A DNA stretch of 40,668 bases from Ignavibacteria bacterium (GTDB taxonomy: Bacteria > Bacteroidota > Ignavibacteria > Ignavibacteriales > SURF-24), in the NCBI GenBank assembly GCA_025612375.1, contig JAAXKN010000001.1, forward strand, positions 1 through 40,668, written 5' to 3'. The position numbers and the translations under genes are program-made. Shown piece after piece: positions 7,707 through 15,330 of the stretch. Each line of letters begins with the position of its first letter. The stretch's first letter is position 1. The notes below the pieces were generated by a model. It had not been told where the DNA came from. It worked only from the letters and a program-made list of their open reading frames with translations, and made no database searches.

Positions 7707-8435
7707 TTGAAAGTGCTTATCGTTGATGATTCTGATATCATCAGAAAAGTAATGAAGACATTTTTCGAAGACTTCAACATTGAAGTCGTAACCTGCAGTA
7801 ACGGTCTTCTTGGAATTAAAAATACGATCGAGGAAAAACCTGATTTTGTATTTCTGGATCTTAACATGCCCGGAATGAACGGCTACGATACGCTTAAGGT
7901 GGTTAAATCGATGGAACAGACAAAACATATCCCCGTTGTCGTCATTACCTCGCTTAATAACCAGAAAGATATAGACGACTTAATGACTATGGGAGCTTCA
8001 AAGGTTCTTTTTAAGCCGCTGAAGAAAAAAGAAATTGTTCAGGCATTTGAGGATATATGGGGTGAAAAGGTCCTTTCGGAAATGAAGGTAAAAAAACTCT
8101 TCGGCGAAAAAGAAGAAAAAGAGGCCGAAGAACTTTCAAAGAGGTCTGAAATTGAAATCAGGGTTGCTATGGTCAAGCTCTTCCTCAGAACAGCGGACCT
8201 GCGGAAAAATGATATACAAAACTTTCTGGAACTCGAGAACTACCTCCAGCTCAGACACATGGTGCATGAACTGCGCGGCATAGGAGGCACAATCGGATAT
8301 CCCAGACTTACACTTTTAAGCGAACACGTTGAAAATATGCTCTCCAAGCCTGAGAATTCATACGTAAAAAGCGAGCTAAAGGAATTCTGCGGAAAGATCC
8401 TTGAACTCATCGACCAGATTAAAGAGGAAAACTAG
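7707..8435 (+). CDS. Response regulator with C-terminal HPt domain
   Basis: Phosphorelay protein of 242 residues. The receiver domain spans 1-118 with the acidic pair D7-D8, phospho-acceptor D51 in FLDLNMPG, switch T81 and K103. A charged helical linker (about 120-148) leads to a histidine-phosphotransfer-like domain at about 150-240 with the motif HELRGIGGTIG, giving H187 as candidate phospho-histidine. There is no DNA-binding or enzymatic output. The start is TTG at 7707: a stop codon lies directly before it and GGGGAGGA sits at a good distance, so no other start is possible. It is a lone gene between two terminators; its kinase partner is not in the window. The receiver assignment is certain and the HPt call rests on the one motif and helical content. 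Confidence 0.88.
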   Translation: MKVLIVDDSDIIRKVMKTFFEDFNIEVVTCSNGLLGIKNTIEEKPDFVFLDLNMPGMNGYDTLKVVKSMEQTKHIPVVVITSLNNQKDIDDLMTMGASKVLFKPLKKKEIVQAFEDIWGEKVLSEMKVKKLFGEKEEKEAEELSKRSEIEIRVAMVKLFLRTADLRKNDIQNFLELENYLQLRHMVHELRGIGGTIGYPRLTLLSEHVENMLSKPENSYVKSELKEFCGKILELIDQIKEEN

Positions 8436-8466
8436 CAGCTTTGGAGATTTGTTAAATTATTTGGGA

Positions 8467-8513
8467 GAGTTCACCAGTGGTCCTATACCCCCATTTGTGA
8501 ACTCCCCCTTTTT
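8467..8513. terminator. Bidirectional terminator between convergent genes
   Basis: GAGTTCAC (8467-8474) pairs with GTGAACTC (8497-8504). On the plus strand CCCC and five T follow directly. It separates the plus-strand response regulator (stop 8435) from the minus-strand surface-protein gene (stop 8523), so it can end transcripts from both sides. Confidence 0.75.
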
Positions 8514-8522
8514 ATGATATTC

Positions 8523-10130
8523 TCACTTAATCAGTAGGAGCTTTTTAACCGCCGTAAATTCACCTGCCTCAAGCCTGTAGAAGTATACACCCGTCGGCAT
8601 GCCGGATGCATCAAATTCCACGTGATAATTCCCTGCCGTCTTGTCCTGGTTTTCAAGTACTTTTACCTCGGTGCCCAGAACGTCATAAATTGCCAGCTTT
8701 ACCCTCGTGTCCCTGGGTAAAAAGTAGCTTATTGTAGTTGTCGGGTTAAAAGGATTAGGATAGTTCTGCGACAGGCTGAACTGCTTAACCATCGATTTTT
8801 CTGCCGTTAATGCCGCAATGGAGGATGTGTATTGAATGTCTACAACCGAGGCCTGCGGAATCGTCAGCCTGCTTTTCCCGTTATTGTAATACATTGTAAT
8901 GTCAGTCATTGCTGGCGCCCAGGCGCCGTTATTCCAGACCAGGTATTCTCCGTGTGTGGCATTGCCGTTAATGTCATAGGTGTAATTAAGCGTGTTGTAA
9001 TTCATCCACGCTCCTTTGTCATTTAACTCCCAGAGACTCTTTAGAAGATTCCCTTTTGTATCGTAAGTATCAGTATTTCTGGCATAAGTTACCCATGAGG
9101 TGTCCCCCCAGAGCTCCCACGTATCTGTCAGCATTTTGCCCGTTGTATCATAGGTGTATTTGTCTCTCGAGTAGTTCACCCAGGCTCCGTTCTGCCATTC
9201 CTCGGAAAGGTAAGAATCCAGGTTATTCTTGCTGTCGTAGGTATATGTATAGCGGCTGGTGTTAACCCAGGCACCATTCTGCCATTCTTCCGAAAGGTAT
9301 GTCAGCATGTTGTTGTTATTGTCATACGTCATCGTAATCCTTTCGACATTTACCCACGCGCCGTTCTGATACTGTTCCGCCAGATATGTCAGCATGTTAT
9401 TATTTTTGTCGTACGTCATCGTATACCTGTCGTTATTCATCCAGGCGCCGTTCTCAAACTTTTCATAAAGGTATGTCAGCATGTTGCCGCTGTTGTCATA
9501 TGTCATCGTAATACGGTCTACATCCACCCAGGCGCCGTTTGTCCATTCCTGGTAGAGGTCCGAAAGCCTGTTGCCGCTGTTGTCATAAGTATAAGTAAGC
9601 TTCCAGTAATTTTCCCAGGCATTATTCTTCCAGGCCTCTGAAAGCTGTGAAAGAGGGTTATTCATATTGTCGTATGTATAGGTAAATCTGTAGTATTTCA
9701 CCCATGCTCCGTTGTCAAAAATCTCCCATAGTTCTGTTAGAGGCATATTCTTGCTGTTGTACGTGTATGTGTACCTGTCATAATTAAACCAGATTCCGTT
9801 TGCCTTAATTTTTATTATCGCCACAGCTACGTTACCGCTGTCATCATAGGTATATGTGGTCCTTAGGGAGTCGTCAACTGTTATCTCTTTCGGATGGTAG
9901 GTGGTATCCAGTTTACCTGCTTTCAGATTCTTGTCCCTCAGCCTCTGCACTATCCCTTCAGTCAGGTTATAAGGTAAAATCCTGTGTGTTGTCGGCTTTA
10001 GAACGAGTTTTGCGGTTTCTGTGCGGTGGGGCTTTACAACTTTACCGGGCACCCTTTCAGTAACGGTCTGCGGAACAACAATTCCGGCTAAAAAGAAGAA
10101 AAGAATTAAAGACTGAAAAAACTTTTTCAT
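8523..10130 (-). CDS. T9SS surface protein with eleven 29-residue repeats (copy A)
   Basis: Secreted protein of 535 residues. A signal peptide covers about 1-20 and a spacer reaches residue 90. Eleven consecutive repeats of exactly 29 residues each run from 91 to 409, and the last ~85 residues form a T9SS type A sorting domain (QNYPNPFNPTTTISY, then GVYFYRLEAGEF and a terminal KLLLIK). Each repeat follows the pattern YTYD..GN.L..L.E.W.NGAW....R, with aromatic residues at positions 1, 3, 5, 19 and 24. It is reminiscent of YD/RHS repeats but longer and strictly periodic. The protein should be exported, then anchored or released at the cell surface by the Por/T9SS machinery. No enzymatic motif is seen. 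A paralogue with the same repeat number lies at 13357-14958. Confidence 0.9.
   Translation of the reverse strand: MKKFFQSLILFFFLAGIVVPQTVTERVPGKVVKPHRTETAKLVLKPTTHRILPYNLTEGIVQRLRDKNLKAGKLDTTYHPKEITVDDSLRTTYTYDDSGNVAVAIIKIKANGIWFNYDRYTYTYNSKNMPLTELWEIFDNGAWVKYYRFTYTYDNMNNPLSQLSEAWKNNAWENYWKLTYTYDNSGNRLSDLYQEWTNGAWVDVDRITMTYDNSGNMLTYLYEKFENGAWMNNDRYTMTYDKNNNMLTYLAEQYQNGAWVNVERITMTYDNNNNMLTYLSEEWQNGAWVNTSRYTYTYDSKNNLDSYLSEEWQNGAWVNYSRDKYTYDTTGKMLTDTWELWGDTSWVTYARNTDTYDTKGNLLKSLWELNDKGAWMNYNTLNYTYDINGNATHGEYLVWNNGAWAPAMTDITMYYNNGKSRLTIPQASVVDIQYTSSIAALTAEKSMVKQFSLSQNYPNPFNPTTTISYFLPRDTRVKLAIYDVLGTEVKVLENQDKTAGNYHVEFDASGMPTGVYFYRLEAGEFTAVKKLLLIK
8904..9860 (-). repeat. Eleven tandem 87-bp coding repeats (copy A)
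   Basis: The repeat region of the surface protein is an in-frame array of eleven 87-bp units encoding 29 residues each. The central units (about 9160-9600) are the most alike at DNA level, suggesting recent duplication or conversion. The final unit (NATHGEYLVW) is divergent and shared with the paralogue, so it probably caps the fold. Confidence 0.85.
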
Positions 10131-10174
10131 AATTAACCTCCTGTCATATTTTATTCATAGTCCTGTCCCTGTTT

Positions 10175-12979
10175 CTACTTGATATAAATCATTTTTTTTG
10201 CGGCAGCATAGTTTCCTGAATGAATGGAATAAAAGTAGATGCCGCTGGATAATCTTTTTAAGCTTTCGCCGTTAAATCTTATTGCGTATTCACCCTGATC
10301 CTTGTAGTCATTTAATAAAGTACTTACCTCCTTTCCATTGGTGTCGTATACCTTCAGAGTCACATGGCCCGCCTGCGGAAGACTGAAACGTATTACTGTC
10401 TCAGGATTAAATGGATTAGGATAATTCTGGAACAGCTCGAATTTTCCCGGAGCCGTATTGTTTTCTTTAGCCAGCCCTTTATTTCCTCCGGTGAATTCAC
10501 CTGCAAATATCCCCCGGCCATGCGTCCCGGCTGCTATTTTGCCGTCTGATTTTCTTGATGTGATAAAATTAACTATTGTGTTTCCTATTTCATTCTCCCC
10601 TTCCTGAGTCCAGAAAGTGTTCTCTCCATCCATTTTCATGCTTGCAAAGACGCCGATGCTGGTTGCAACAAGATATACAGCCCCGTTATTTACAGGCAGA
10701 ATGGAGGCACCCCTTAAGGAAGGTCCCGGAAGCCTGGCCTCACCGGCAAGGTTTCCTTCAACTGCCGAATAAGTCGCACCTCCGTTGGAAGAATAATAGA
10801 GGCCTATGATATTGTAATTAGACATTACCACCAGTATCTCATTTCCGTTATCAGGGTTGACACATATGTGATGTATATAAGATCCTGCGGGCGCCCCCGG
10901 AATGGGTATTTCCCTGGCGCCTGAAGTTGCCCCCTGTGAATTTTCAAGCTTGTAAACCTTCGGTTTTTCGTAATAGGAGAATGCCGCGCAGTAAATGGTA
11001 CTGGAAGGGTTGTTCCTTGAAACTGCCAGTGCCGTAATCTTATACCTTTCCGGAATATGAAATGCCGTCATCTTCTCCCATCCCTGCATCGTCCCTGCTA
11101 CATAATCCGGCAGGCTGCTTATCTGCCTGTTTCTCCAAATTACGTTTCCTGCAGGATAGTAAATTACATCTTCATTGCTGGGATCCACGCCAAAAGGATC
11201 AATAAAGAGCTGATTTTGTGCATCCATGGGGTAAATCAACGACCAGTAGCCTTCGTCTGGCTTTCCTTCTGCTGTATAGCGGTAGCGGATCAGGCGCCCT
11301 TCCTGCGAAGAAACAAAAGCGAACTTTTTCCCCAGATATGCCCAGCTGCCGTCGCCGGAGCTTTCATCTGTTGATTTAGAAGTAACATTCCCGTCAAACG
11401 TAAAATATGGCGAACCGTTATCCTGCGTTCCGCCTACTATTCTGTTGTCATTTGCCCGCTCGGAAATTGTAACCATATAAAACTGCGTAACGTTATAGCT
11501 GTTGTTCTTATTCTCCCAAGGGAAAAATTCCGCGTAGAGAATATTGGTTATATCTGAAGTGTAGCTGAGCCCTCCATCGTGGCCCACCCAGACTTTTTTG
11601 GGATCCGCAGGATCGAATGCAAATGCGTGTATGTCGGGATGTAGCCCCGGATAAAACATCCAGCCATTTGGTATCTGATGATACCCTCCGATCCAGTGTA
11701 TCCTCCTGTTGTTAGGCTTTGATGCAAAGCCGTTCATCGTGCGGAAAAGACTTGTGGCCCCAATAATTACCAGGTTCTCATCATCAGGCTTTACTCCAAG
11801 CGTAAGATTGTAGCAGCCCTGAGTTAGTATTACCCCGTTATAATCCTTGTTGAAATCGGGCAGATTTCCTGACCTGTCTTCATTTGCCCCGGTCTTAAGA
11901 TTCATCTTATAAAAACGCATGTCATCTTTTCCGTCAACCGTCTGCCCCGTGTCGGTGAGTATATAGATTATATCCGGGTTTGATGGAGCTGCTGCTATCA
12001 CAGAGCGCCTGTGTGAGGAGGGAAATGTGGAAGGAGTAATTTTAACCCAGCTTGAGCCTTCATCAGTCGACTGATATACCCCCGGCTCATTCTTTGAAAC
12101 ACTTCCCAGAAACCCCGAAGAAATCACAGCAACAAGTACTCCCCCTGGTGTTTCAGCCACGTCACTGTATTCATGCTCTCGCGGCCCTCCCAGTATGCTG
12201 GAGAACGTAATTCCTCCATCTGTTGAACGCAAAAGTCCGAAGCCCGCAGTAGCTATAATAATGTTCCCTTTTTGAGTCACTATTATCTTTATGCAAAAAT
12301 CAAAATAATTCCAGTCTGTAAAGTTATTGTCCCTCGTGGACTCCAGCACGAACCAGCTTTCGCCCTTGTCAGTCGATTTATATACCCCTGTGCCCGAAAA
12401 CATTGCATAAGGCGCACAGGCCGAAGTAAAGGGATATTCTCCGCACACATAGTACCAGTTATTGGTATAGCCCGCACGCCTGTCCTGTGCTATTGAGGTA
12501 ACGCTTAAGACCTGCTCGGCAGTACTTTTAATCTTCCACGAAGTACCGTTGTCGGTGGATTTCCACATACCGCCTGAAACTCCTCCGGCTAGAATTGTGT
12601 TCGGGTTTGTCACGTCTATTGCCAGCGCCCTGGTTCTTCCGCCTACATCGTTGGGCCCTGCCTCCTTCCAGTTAAATAACTGAGCCGTCTTACCAAGGCC
12701 GGCAGCATTTTTTTTCAGAACTTTTGCAAATTCCAGCTCCCTCTGCCTTATGGCTCCCGGTATCTGATTGGTTGCAGGATCTCTTAGCATCATGAAAAAA
12801 TATTCAGCCCGCCCTTTTTTTTGTTCCACCGTTCCCTTTGGAGAGGAGGTTGATTTTACTTTTCCGGGCCGCGTCTTTTGGGAACGGTTTTGATTGTCAT
12901 TTAACTCAGTGGAAAAAGTCAGTAAAAGAAACACGATCAGGACGCCTAAGGCTATGATCCTCTTTTTCGGCATTCTCAC
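10175..12979 (-). CDS. VPS10/sortilin-like propeller protein with T9SS sorting domain
   Basis: Secreted protein of about 935 residues. After an N-terminal hydrophobic segment (IIALGVLIVFLLLTF) come repeated blades of the BNR/sortilin type, recognisable by STDNGTSW, STDKGESW, STDGGITF, STDEGSSW and SSNGGATY. The C-terminal ~85 residues are a T9SS type A domain (QNYPNPFNPETVIRF, then GIYFYSIHSG and KKMIYIK). BNR propellers of this type occur in secreted glycan-active or binding proteins, but no catalytic residues can be named here. Start choice: AGGAGGTGG lies 7 bases before a GTG at 12979 and 13 bases before an ATG at 12973. The upstream ATG at 13027 has AGGAG directly abutting it, which is unfavourable. 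It lies between the two 29-residue-repeat paralogues. Confidence 0.88.
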   Translation of the reverse strand: MRMPKKRIIALGVLIVFLLLTFSTELNDNQNRSQKTRPGKVKSTSSPKGTVEQKKGRAEYFFMMLRDPATNQIPGAIRQRELEFAKVLKKNAAGLGKTAQLFNWKEAGPNDVGGRTRALAIDVTNPNTILAGGVSGGMWKSTDNGTSWKIKSTAEQVLSVTSIAQDRRAGYTNNWYYVCGEYPFTSACAPYAMFSGTGVYKSTDKGESWFVLESTRDNNFTDWNYFDFCIKIIVTQKGNIIIATAGFGLLRSTDGGITFSSILGGPREHEYSDVAETPGGVLVAVISSGFLGSVSKNEPGVYQSTDEGSSWVKITPSTFPSSHRRSVIAAAPSNPDIIYILTDTGQTVDGKDDMRFYKMNLKTGANEDRSGNLPDFNKDYNGVILTQGCYNLTLGVKPDDENLVIIGATSLFRTMNGFASKPNNRRIHWIGGYHQIPNGWMFYPGLHPDIHAFAFDPADPKKVWVGHDGGLSYTSDITNILYAEFFPWENKNNSYNVTQFYMVTISERANDNRIVGGTQDNGSPYFTFDGNVTSKSTDESSGDGSWAYLGKKFAFVSSQEGRLIRYRYTAEGKPDEGYWSLIYPMDAQNQLFIDPFGVDPSNEDVIYYPAGNVIWRNRQISSLPDYVAGTMQGWEKMTAFHIPERYKITALAVSRNNPSSTIYCAAFSYYEKPKVYKLENSQGATSGAREIPIPGAPAGSYIHHICVNPDNGNEILVVMSNYNIIGLYYSSNGGATYSAVEGNLAGEARLPGPSLRGASILPVNNGAVYLVATSIGVFASMKMDGENTFWTQEGENEIGNTIVNFITSRKSDGKIAAGTHGRGIFAGEFTGGNKGLAKENNTAPGKFELFQNYPNPFNPETVIRFSLPQAGHVTLKVYDTNGKEVSTLLNDYKDQGEYAIRFNGESLKRLSSGIYFYSIHSGNYAAAKKMIYIK

Positions 12980-13027
12980 AATTCCACCTCCTCTTTGGCT
13001 AAATTGCTGGAAATAAAAGCGGAACAT

Positions 13028-13356
13028 CTCCTGAAGAATCTGCTTTTTTTTGCTTTTTATGTGACTGATCTCTGGTTATTATAAGGAAAGGCGTATAAAT
13101 AGCGGCAATTTGGATTTTGAGAAGTGAAAAGTGCAAAGAAGTCCTGCGACCTCTTGTGGTACGTCTCCGCCTCTAACCTCACATAAAATAAGTCAGACTT
13201 CAGAATGACTTCAATTCAGGTTTGAATAATTATATATTTTTCCCAAAATGAAGTCAAGGATAAAGGAAGTATAAACTAACCTTTATGTATGTGAGATTGC
13301 TTTCGGCATCTAAAGCGGCCTTTTTTTAAGTAAAAGCTTCATTAACTCTTTTTATC
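13028..13356. other. Gene-free interval, about 330 bp
   Basis: Both flanking genes are on the minus strand, so this holds the end of the copy B transcript and the leader of the propeller gene. It is AT-rich. The one weak structure is GCTTT/AAAGC around 13299-13315, followed on the plus strand by a T run (13321-13327). It would only work as a terminator for plus-strand transcripts, of which none are evident. No small ORF with a ribosome-binding site was recognised. Confidence 0.45.
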
Positions 13357-14958
13357 TTACCTGATGAGTATAAGCTTCTTAACGCCCGTAAAATCGCCTG
13401 CTTCCAGTTTGTAGAAATAAACACCGCTGGGCATACTTCCTGCATCAAACTCTGCGGTGTAGCTGCCCGCAGACTTGAAAGAATTTTCCAGTACTTTAAT
13501 TTCCCTTCCCAGTATGTCATAGACCGATAACTTTACTTTGCTCTCATGCCCGATTGAGTAGCTTATCTGAGTTGCCGGATTGAAAGGATTAGGATAGTTC
13601 TGCAAAAGGCTGAACTCTCTAAAGTAAAGTTTTCCCCCTGCAATGCCTGCCAGAATGGAATTATACTGGACTTCGGCAACAGAGGCCCCTTCAAAGGTCA
13701 TATTATCATGTTTTTTGTTGTAGTACATGATAAGACTGCCTTTTGAAAGCTTCCAGGCTGTATAATCCCACATTAAGTATTCACCATGCGTGGCATTGCC
13801 GCTGGCGTCATAAGCATAGTTATATGCGCTGAAGTTTACCCATATATCATTAAGCCGGTACTCCCAGAGGTCGGTTGTCATATTGCCCATGGGGTCATAT
13901 GCGCGAGTATTCTTCCCGTAAAGGCTCCATGCATTATTTTCAAACTCTTCTGTAAGAGCCGAGAGCATATTGCCCCATTCGTCATAGCTGTATGTAATCT
14001 TCCAGGCTTCCAGCCAGCTGCCGTTTTTCCATTGCTGGCTTAATAAGGTTTCCAGCCTGCCGGAATTTTCATAAGTATAGGAATTTCTGTTTACGAATTC
14101 CCAGCTGCTGTTTTTCCATTCTGAGGATACATAGCTGATCACGTTACCTGCTGCATCATATTCGTAGGTGTACATGTTTACATTCTCCCAGCTGAAGTTC
14201 CTGTATTCCTGGATCAGATATGTAAGCATGCAGCTCTTGGCGTCATAGGTAAAAGTATAATAACTTATGTTAATCCAGTTTCCGTTTTTCCACCCCTCCG
14301 AAAGGTAAGAAAGCATATTGCTTTTAATGTCGTACGTATATGTATATCTGCTGTAGCCCATCCAGTTTCCATCAATCCATTCCTCAGAAACATAGGTAAG
14401 CATGTTCCCATTGCCGTCATAAGTGCATGACGTCCTGAAAGAATTTTCCCATGCATTGTTTTTCCACTGCTGAGAAAGAGATGTAAGCACGTTTCCTTTG
14501 TCGTCATAAGTATATGTCAGCTGTCTTTGGTTTTCCCAGGCTTCGTTTTTCCAGATTTCCCGGAGTTCCTGCTGAAGATTCCCAAAGCTGTCATAGCTGT
14601 ATCTCTGCCTTTCAACAATTGCCCAGTGCCCGTAGGGCTTGCTTTCTGAAAGAAATGCAACCAGGCTGCCGCCTTCGCCATAGGTGTAAGTATGTCTTAG
14701 CGAGTCATCAATTACAACGAGTTTAGGCCTGTAGAAACTTGAATCCCTCTTTCCCGTTTTTAAGGCCCTATACTCCTGCGGCAGCTTTAGAGGATTAACT
14801 TCAGGCGGACTTACGGGTCTTATAGCCCCCGGGTCCTTTTTTTGACATTTCCCCCACTGCTCTATAAGGAGGCTTTGCATGCCTGCATAATGACTTTGTG
14901 CCATTACCGCTCCGGCAAAGGAGAATAAGAGTATCAGGCACTCCAAAAACCTTTTCAT
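13357..14958 (-). CDS. T9SS surface protein with eleven 29-residue repeats (copy B)
   Basis: Paralogue of the protein at 8523-10130, 533 residues, with the same plan. The signal peptide is about 1-20 (cleavage near VMA|QS) and a spacer ends in DDSLR. Eleven repeats of exactly 29 residues occupy 89-407, and the T9SS sorting domain has QNYPNPFNPATQISY, GVYFYKLEAGDF and KLILIR at the end. Repeats again carry YTYD..GN near the start and W at positions 19 and 24, but the two proteins differ at most other positions, so the duplication is not recent while repeat number and period are preserved. AGGAGG stands seven bases before the ATG. Function unknown; a surface adhesin or structural role is an inference from architecture. 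Confidence 0.9.
   Translation of the reverse strand: MKRFLECLILLFSFAGAVMAQSHYAGMQSLLIEQWGKCQKKDPGAIRPVSPPEVNPLKLPQEYRALKTGKRDSSFYRPKLVVIDDSLRHTYTYGEGGSLVAFLSESKPYGHWAIVERQRYSYDSFGNLQQELREIWKNEAWENQRQLTYTYDDKGNVLTSLSQQWKNNAWENSFRTSCTYDGNGNMLTYVSEEWIDGNWMGYSRYTYTYDIKSNMLSYLSEGWKNGNWINISYYTFTYDAKSCMLTYLIQEYRNFSWENVNMYTYEYDAAGNVISYVSSEWKNSSWEFVNRNSYTYENSGRLETLLSQQWKNGSWLEAWKITYSYDEWGNMLSALTEEFENNAWSLYGKNTRAYDPMGNMTTDLWEYRLNDIWVNFSAYNYAYDASGNATHGEYLMWDYTAWKLSKGSLIMYYNKKHDNMTFEGASVAEVQYNSILAGIAGGKLYFREFSLLQNYPNPFNPATQISYSIGHESKVKLSVYDILGREIKVLENSFKSAGSYTAEFDAGSMPSGVYFYKLEAGDFTGVKKLILIR
13738..14694 (-). repeat. Eleven tandem 87-bp coding repeats (copy B)
   Basis: In-frame array of eleven 29-codon units in the copy B surface protein, the same number and unit length as in copy A. 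Units here are more divergent from each other than in copy A. The last unit again contains NATHGEYL followed by W. Confidence 0.85.
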
Positions 14959-15330
14959 AATAAGCCTCCTTTAGGAAAATGGGATTTTTATTGGATAAGC
15001 AATCTGCTAAGGTGTTAGAGATGGGAGACCGTCTGTTGAAATTCACCCGCTTTAGGAAGAACGATTAAAAAGAGGTGCAATTGTAGTGATGCGGCTTTTC
15101 TTGTTGCTTCCGTGAGCCCTGCCCCAGGGTGGCACAGCTCCGCACGTAAACTCACACGAATCCGGAAAGTCTAGCCCTGGGAAATTCAGCCCTGGAAAAT
15201 TTGGCGTTGAGATGATATAAATTATTTAACGTTTCTTAACAAGGGAAAGTAAGTAAGCGGATATATTGTGCAATAAGAGGTACAAAGATAGCCATAAGGG
15301 GCCTTTTGTATTCCCCGGGGACGGGCCCTG
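14959..15330. other. Gene-free interval with GC-rich hairpins, about 370 bp
   Basis: This is the leader of copy B and the tail region of the 1173-residue protein, both on the minus strand. It contains a CCCTG/CAGGG hairpin (15117-15121 with 15125-15129) and a 15-bp tandem pair beginning AGCCCTGG (15173-15187 and 15188-15202, 13 of 15 bases alike). A GC-rich foldback, GGGCC/GGCCC, lies near 15298-15330 directly after the stop codon of the upstream gene and may act in termination, though no U run follows. I could not match any riboswitch class. Confidence 0.5.

Noticed and set aside
8904-9860. Regularly spaced 87-bp repeats that might suggest a CRISPR array
   Set aside because: Units are contiguous, in frame and protein coding throughout, with no unique spacers and no cas genes.
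14801-15046. Minus-strand frame upstream of and overlapping the copy B surface-protein gene
   Set aside because: It overlaps the secure start and signal peptide of copy B and lacks a ribosome-binding site.
14959-15330. Possible riboswitch in the leader of copy B
   Set aside because: Compared by eye with cobalamin, TPP and c-di-GMP classes; conserved core sequences are missing. Only simple hairpins remain.
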